DNA of 64,000 nt, taken from Paraburkholderia translucens (GTDB lineage Bacteria > Pseudomonadota > Gammaproteobacteria > Burkholderiales > Burkholderiaceae). Below, piece by piece: positions 61,233-64,000 of this stretch; position 1 is the first letter of the stretch; each line of letters starts with the position of its first letter. Both the position numbers and the translations under genes were made by a program. Where the stretch lies: the NCBI RefSeq assembly GCF_020881035.1, contig NZ_JAJITC010000019.1:44660-108659 (forward strand), read 5' to 3'. The notes under the pieces are model-generated. The model had not been told where the DNA came from. It ran no database searches and saw only the letters and a list, made by a program, of their open reading frames with translations.

Positions 61233-61808
61233 TTAGACCGCCTTCTTGGCGGCGGCGCGCGATGCTTGCGCGGCGGCTTGCGAAGCTGCCTTCGATGCGG
61301 CCGTTGCAGCTGCATTGAAATTGCTTTCAGCGATTTCGACGGCTTGGCGGGTTGCCTTGTGGACCGTTTCGTACGTGGTATTGGCCGCGGTGATAGCCGA
61401 CTTCATGACGGCGACAGCGGTTTCCGAACCAGCCGGCGCGTTTTTCGCGACGTTTTCAACGAGAGCCTGAACCTTGCGGTTTTGCTCTTCGAATTGCGCT
61501 TCCGCGACGCGGGTGAACTCGCCCTGCGTTGCCGAAACGATTTCGTACACGTGGCGGCCGTATGACAGCGCCTTCTCAGCTACCGGCTGCGCGAGGCTCG
61601 CTTGCAGTGCCAGCAGTTCTTGCGCGTCCTTCACCGACAGCGCGCGTTGGGTGTTTTCCTGGCTTTCGGCGAGCGTCGACTTCACAACTTGCAGGTTCAG
61701 CTCAACCAGCTTTTCGACGCCTTCAAATGCTTTGGTCGTCAGGCCGAACAGGGTTTCGAAGTTGGCTTTCTGGGCTGCGGCGAATTGCTCAGGGGTCAGC
61801 AGAGTCAT
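61233..61808 (-). CDS. phaP: Phasin (polyhydroxyalkanoate granule protein)
   Basis: Coats the surface of storage granules and controls their size and number. The 191-residue protein begins MTLLTPEQFAAAQKANFETLFGLTTKAFEGVEKLVELNLQV in short: the classic phasin-family opening, followed by amphipathic helices and an Ala-rich tail (ASKAASQAAAQASRAAAKKAV). AGGAGC lies 8 bases before the ATG. A strong promoter and two similar palindromes lie upstream. No PHA synthase gene is in this window. Confidence 0.93.
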   Translation of the reverse strand: MTLLTPEQFAAAQKANFETLFGLTTKAFEGVEKLVELNLQVVKSTLAESQENTQRALSVKDAQELLALQASLAQPVAEKALSYGRHVYEIVSATQGEFTRVAEAQFEEQNRKVQALVENVAKNAPAGSETAVAVMKSAITAANTTYETVHKATRQAVEIAESNFNAAATAASKAASQAAAQASRAAAKKAV

Positions 61809-61899
61809 GGTTTACGCTCCTGGATTGCGGTCGGTCTGTGCGGACCGCATTGGGTGGGTGGCGATACGCGGATTGTTCGTTCGCCAGGGCTGCGACGTA

Positions 61900-61915
61900 T
61901 TGTGCATCGCAACAA
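61900..61915 (-). promoter_or_regulatory. Candidate operator in the phasin leader
   Basis: TTGTTGCGATGCACAA on the minus strand shares TGCGAYGCACAA with the site at 61959-61973. It would cover about +2 to +17 of the phasin transcript, a repressing position. Confidence 0.6.
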
Positions 61916-61923
61916 TGGTTTCC

Positions 61924-61951
61924 ATTTTAGGATGGTCGCAAAGAATGTCAA
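61924..61951 (-). promoter_or_regulatory. Phasin promoter
   Basis: On the minus strand TTGACA (61951-61946), 16-base spacer, TAAAAT (61929-61924): 6/6 and 5/6 matches to sigma-70 consensus. Predicted transcription start near 61917. Confidence 0.85.
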
Positions 61952-61958
61952 GCGTTTT

Positions 61959-61973
61959 TTGTGCGACGCACAA
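61959..61973. promoter_or_regulatory. Candidate operator upstream of the phasin promoter
   Basis: TTGTGCGACGCACAA is a perfect palindrome with 7-base arms and one central base, placed 8 bases upstream of the -35 box. It resembles the site inside the leader and could be bound by the PHA regulator PhaR. Confidence 0.6.
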
Positions 61974-62598
61974 TGCAAGGAAAATGCCGATAAAACAATA
62001 GGTTATGCAGTAGGCATGTCATTAATATGACGCGGAACGATCGGGTCGCCGCACCGGGTGCCCGTGCGAAATTAGGGCACCGTGAACGGCTCATTCCGGA
62101 AACGATTTTCCCGCCACCGGCCTTGGTGCGGGCCGGACACGAGCGCCCTCGCGGGCATCCGCCCCCTGAAAACCCGATCCTGGTGAATTCGATGTAAACC
62201 ACAAGGCGGCCCGGAACGTTAAGGAGCGATAGCAGTCGAATGCGCTTTAGCGGTTTTCGTCAGGCGTTTAATAAGCTGTCGCCCGCTAGCAAGGCTTCCA
62301 TGGCGCGGCGCAGTAGGCGCAGTATTGCCGCCACTGCTTTTACCGTATTTCCCCGAATCAAGGTTGTCTCAAAACTGCCGTTATGCTGCAGGGACCTACT
62401 GGCTTGAGCCTGGCAGCAGCAACGGTGACGCAAGCCGACGTCGATCATTTTTTCGATCGAAGCGCGGCTCGTCGTTGCATTTCGGCCATCGGAGCTAAGA
62501 AGCCAGTTGAAGGAGCGCGCATAAGTGCTTCAAATTGCTAATTTTTCGTTGCTTTACTACACTTGCGGAAACCTCTCGCCGCTCCCTATCGAACACCC
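61974..62598. other. Gene-free region of lower GC
   Basis: About 620 bases between the phasin operators and the pbpG-like gene. GC looks lower than the surroundings from about 62220 to 62560. I see no convincing gene, RNA or transposon remnant; it should hold the promoter of the downstream gene. Confidence 0.4.
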
Positions 62599-63789
62599 AT
62601 GAAAACCGACATGTTTTCGTCGCTGAAAGTGCTCCACGGCGCGGCGCGCAGCACCGCTCTGTCGATGGCCGTCTCGCTGGCCGTAGCAGCGGCGTTTGCT
62701 GCGCCTGTCAGCACTTTTGCGGCGACGCCTGCTGCAACCACAAAAACCTCCAAACACGCCAAAACCGCCAAAAAGCCGGCGCAGGCGGCAGCCGCCGAAA
62801 AGGTGTCGAACCGTGCGGCAAAAGCCGGCAAGGACGACGCCGTGAAAACCGCTGCCACAGTTGAAGACGTGCCGCGTGCCGGTGTCAAACGCAAGCGCGC
62901 AACGTTTACGGCGAACGGCCGGCACCGTTCGGTCATGCGTCGCGTCGCGTACGAGCCGCGCCAGCCGACCGTCGGTCAGGCGTTCGGTCTGCACGATACG
63001 CCGGACGCGCTGATGCTGCGCTCGAGCGTGGCGTACGTGATCGACCAGAACAGCGGTGAGCCGCTGTTCGACAAGAACTCGCGCGCGGTCGTGCCGATCG
63101 CGTCGATTACGAAGCTGATGACCGCGATGGTCGTGCTCGATTCGAAAGAGGCGATGACCGACCAGATCGAAGTCACCGACGAGGACCGCGACTACGAGAA
63201 GAACACCGGCTCGCGCCTGTCCGTGGGCTCGGTGCTGTCGCGCGAGGACATGCTGCACATCGCGCTGATGGCCTCGGAAAACCGCGCGGCGGCGGCGCTG
63301 TCGCGTTACTACCCGGGCGGGCGCCCGGCCTTCCTCGCGGCGATGAACGCGAAGGCCAAGCAGCTCGGCATGAACGACACGCACTTCGAGAACCCGACCG
63401 GGCTGACGAGCATGAACGTGTCGAGCGCGCGTGATCTCGTGAAGATGGTCAACGCGGCGTATCAGTATCCGTTGATCCGCAAGTTCTCGACCGATCACAG
63501 CTACGAGGTGTACACCGGCAAGCGCACCCTCGCGTACAACAGCACGAACGCGCTGGTGCGCAACCCGACGTGGGACATCGGTCTGCAAAAGACCGGCTTC
63601 ATCAACGAAGCGGGCGAGTGTCTCGTGATGCAGGCGACGATCCACGGCCGGCCGATGATCATGGTCCTGCTCGATTCGTCGGGCAAGTACTCACGTTTCG
63701 CGGACGCGACGCGTCTGCGTACGTGGCTCGATAACGGCGGCGACCAGCCGCGCATCACGAGTGCCGATGCTGGCGGTCCTGGTACCTGA
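62599..63789 (+). CDS. pbpG: PbpG-like D-alanyl-D-alanine endopeptidase
   Basis: Low-molecular-mass penicillin-binding protein of the S11 family that trims peptidoglycan cross-links in the periplasm. The 396-residue protein has a signal peptide (about 1-42, ending STFAA), a Lys/Ala-rich linker of about 80 residues and the peptidase domain with SITK (S169, K172), SEN (S226, N228) and KTG (331-333). The C-terminal membrane-binding domain of PBP5-type enzymes is absent, which fits PBP7/8. The start at 62599 precedes the signal peptide; TTG at 62563 is an alternative. Confidence 0.87.
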   Translation: MKTDMFSSLKVLHGAARSTALSMAVSLAVAAAFAAPVSTFAATPAATTKTSKHAKTAKKPAQAAAAEKVSNRAAKAGKDDAVKTAATVEDVPRAGVKRKRATFTANGRHRSVMRRVAYEPRQPTVGQAFGLHDTPDALMLRSSVAYVIDQNSGEPLFDKNSRAVVPIASITKLMTAMVVLDSKEAMTDQIEVTDEDRDYEKNTGSRLSVGSVLSREDMLHIALMASENRAAAALSRYYPGGRPAFLAAMNAKAKQLGMNDTHFENPTGLTSMNVSSARDLVKMVNAAYQYPLIRKFSTDHSYEVYTGKRTLAYNSTNALVRNPTWDIGLQKTGFINEAGECLVMQATIHGRPMIMVLLDSSGKYSRFADATRLRTWLDNGGDQPRITSADAGGPGT

Positions 63790-63852
63790 AGCGTGACCGG
63801 CTGCGCAGCCGGTCGTGTTCAGCCTGGCTGTGGCTGCGCTCATCATGCAAAG

Positions 63853-63877
63853 AAAAAGCCTCGCAAACGCGAGGCTT
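63853..63877 (+). terminator. Terminator stem after pbpG with cut U-tract
   Basis: AAGCCTCGC (63856-63864) and GCGAGGCTT (63869-63877) pair perfectly around AAAC. Five A bases precede the stem, but only two T bases follow before insertion-sequence-like DNA begins. Confidence 0.7.
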
Positions 63878-63899
63878 CAGACTGCTGACAAAGTACCCC

Positions 63900-63926
63900 C
63901 AAAGCCTGGCCACACGCCGGGCTTTG
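63900..63926 (+). terminator. Hairpin before the transposase start
   Basis: AAAGCC-GGC and GCC-GGCTTT arms (AAAGCCTGGC with GCCGGGCTTT, one mismatch) followed by TGTCGTTT. It lies just before the transposase ATG and could stop transcription entering from outside. Confidence 0.55.
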
Positions 63927-63942
63927 TCGTTTAATGGGCGTC

Positions 63943-64000
63943 ATGCTCAAGAAACCAACACCGATGCAGCACGAACTCGAGATGGTCACGCTCGAGGAAC
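63943..64000 (+). CDS. IS1182-like transposase, N-terminus (partial)
   Basis: Begins MLKKPTPMQHELEMVTLEE and runs off the window. This opening, in particular the ELEMVTLEE segment, is characteristic of DDE transposases of the IS1182 group, which usually continue with a VP-DHL motif. Only 19 residues are visible, so family assignment rests on that short match and on the end-like sequence and hairpin before it. Whether the gene is intact cannot be judged. Confidence 0.65.
   Translation, partial: MLKKPTPMQHELEMVTLEE

Larger units (their letters stand above)
63878..64000 (+). mobile_element. Left end of an IS1182-like insertion sequence (partial)
   Basis: Sequence starting about CAGACTGCTGACAAAGTACC, then a hairpin, then a transposase start, continuing past the window. 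The left boundary is inferred from the broken terminator next to it. The right end and any target duplication are outside the window. Confidence 0.6.

Overview
The window is high-GC DNA (around 65 percent by eye) from a betaproteobacterium of the Burkholderiaceae, most likely Paraburkholderia or Burkholderia. This rests on the protein types together: an N-acetylglutamate synthase with fused kinase and acetyltransferase domains, a lipoyl-bearing dihydrolipoamide dehydrogenase after aceE and aceF, a phasin, a MocR regulator and a YadA-type adhesin. Nearly all of it reads as ordinary chromosome. The accessory-looking parts are the nap/ccm block, the adhesin with its AT-rich flank, and an insertion sequence cut by the right edge.

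Layout. 1-10272: periplasmic nitrate reduction (end of napD, then napABC) followed directly by a complete System I cytochrome c maturation set (ccmABCDEFGHI), with most ccm genes joined by 4-base ATGA overlaps. 10362-17213: a YgjP-like metallopeptidase, a YdeP-type molybdopterin oxidoreductase divergent from a MocR regulator, and a GAF-PAS-GGDEF-EAL protein. 17219-21513: a hairpin-rich spacer with a possible small ORF, a flavin disulfide reductase, a cupin, a TMEM175-like channel, an unknown membrane protein and a YfcE-like phosphodiesterase. 21581-29483: ProP-like transporter, YggX, ArgA, and HrpA on the opposite strand. 29506-32291: trimeric autotransporter adhesin and an AT-rich spacer. 32292-36869: a YncE-like beta-propeller, a sterol-desaturase-family protein, an EI24 membrane protein, a CinA N-domain protein and a rhodanese. 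36980-41620: glnA-ntrB-ntrC with visible NtrC sites and a sigma-54 promoter. 41762-50725: S9 peptidase, ExoIII, initiator tRNA, YgeA-type racemase, cytosine-deaminase-like enzyme, oligopeptidase A and FolD. 51133-61808: a two-component system divergent from the pyruvate dehydrogenase genes aceE-aceF-lpdA, then a phasin. 62599-64000: a PbpG-like peptidase and the start of a transposase.

How the parts work together. NapC passes quinol electrons through NapB to NapA; NapB and NapC are c-type cytochromes, and the ccm genes behind them encode the haem delivery and ligation machinery they need. glnA, ntrB and ntrC form a nitrogen-control unit in which NtrC can act on its own operon. The three pyruvate dehydrogenase genes supply acetyl-CoA, and the nearby phasin belongs to polyhydroxyalkanoate storage fed from the same pool.

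No clearly new multi-gene system was found. The observations most worth following are a cysteine in place of the specificity aspartate of the cytosine-deaminase-like enzyme, a palindromic -10 element shared by two apparently leaderless divergent genes, a pair of matching palindromes around the phasin promoter, and an insertion sequence that seems to have cut the U-tract of a terminator.
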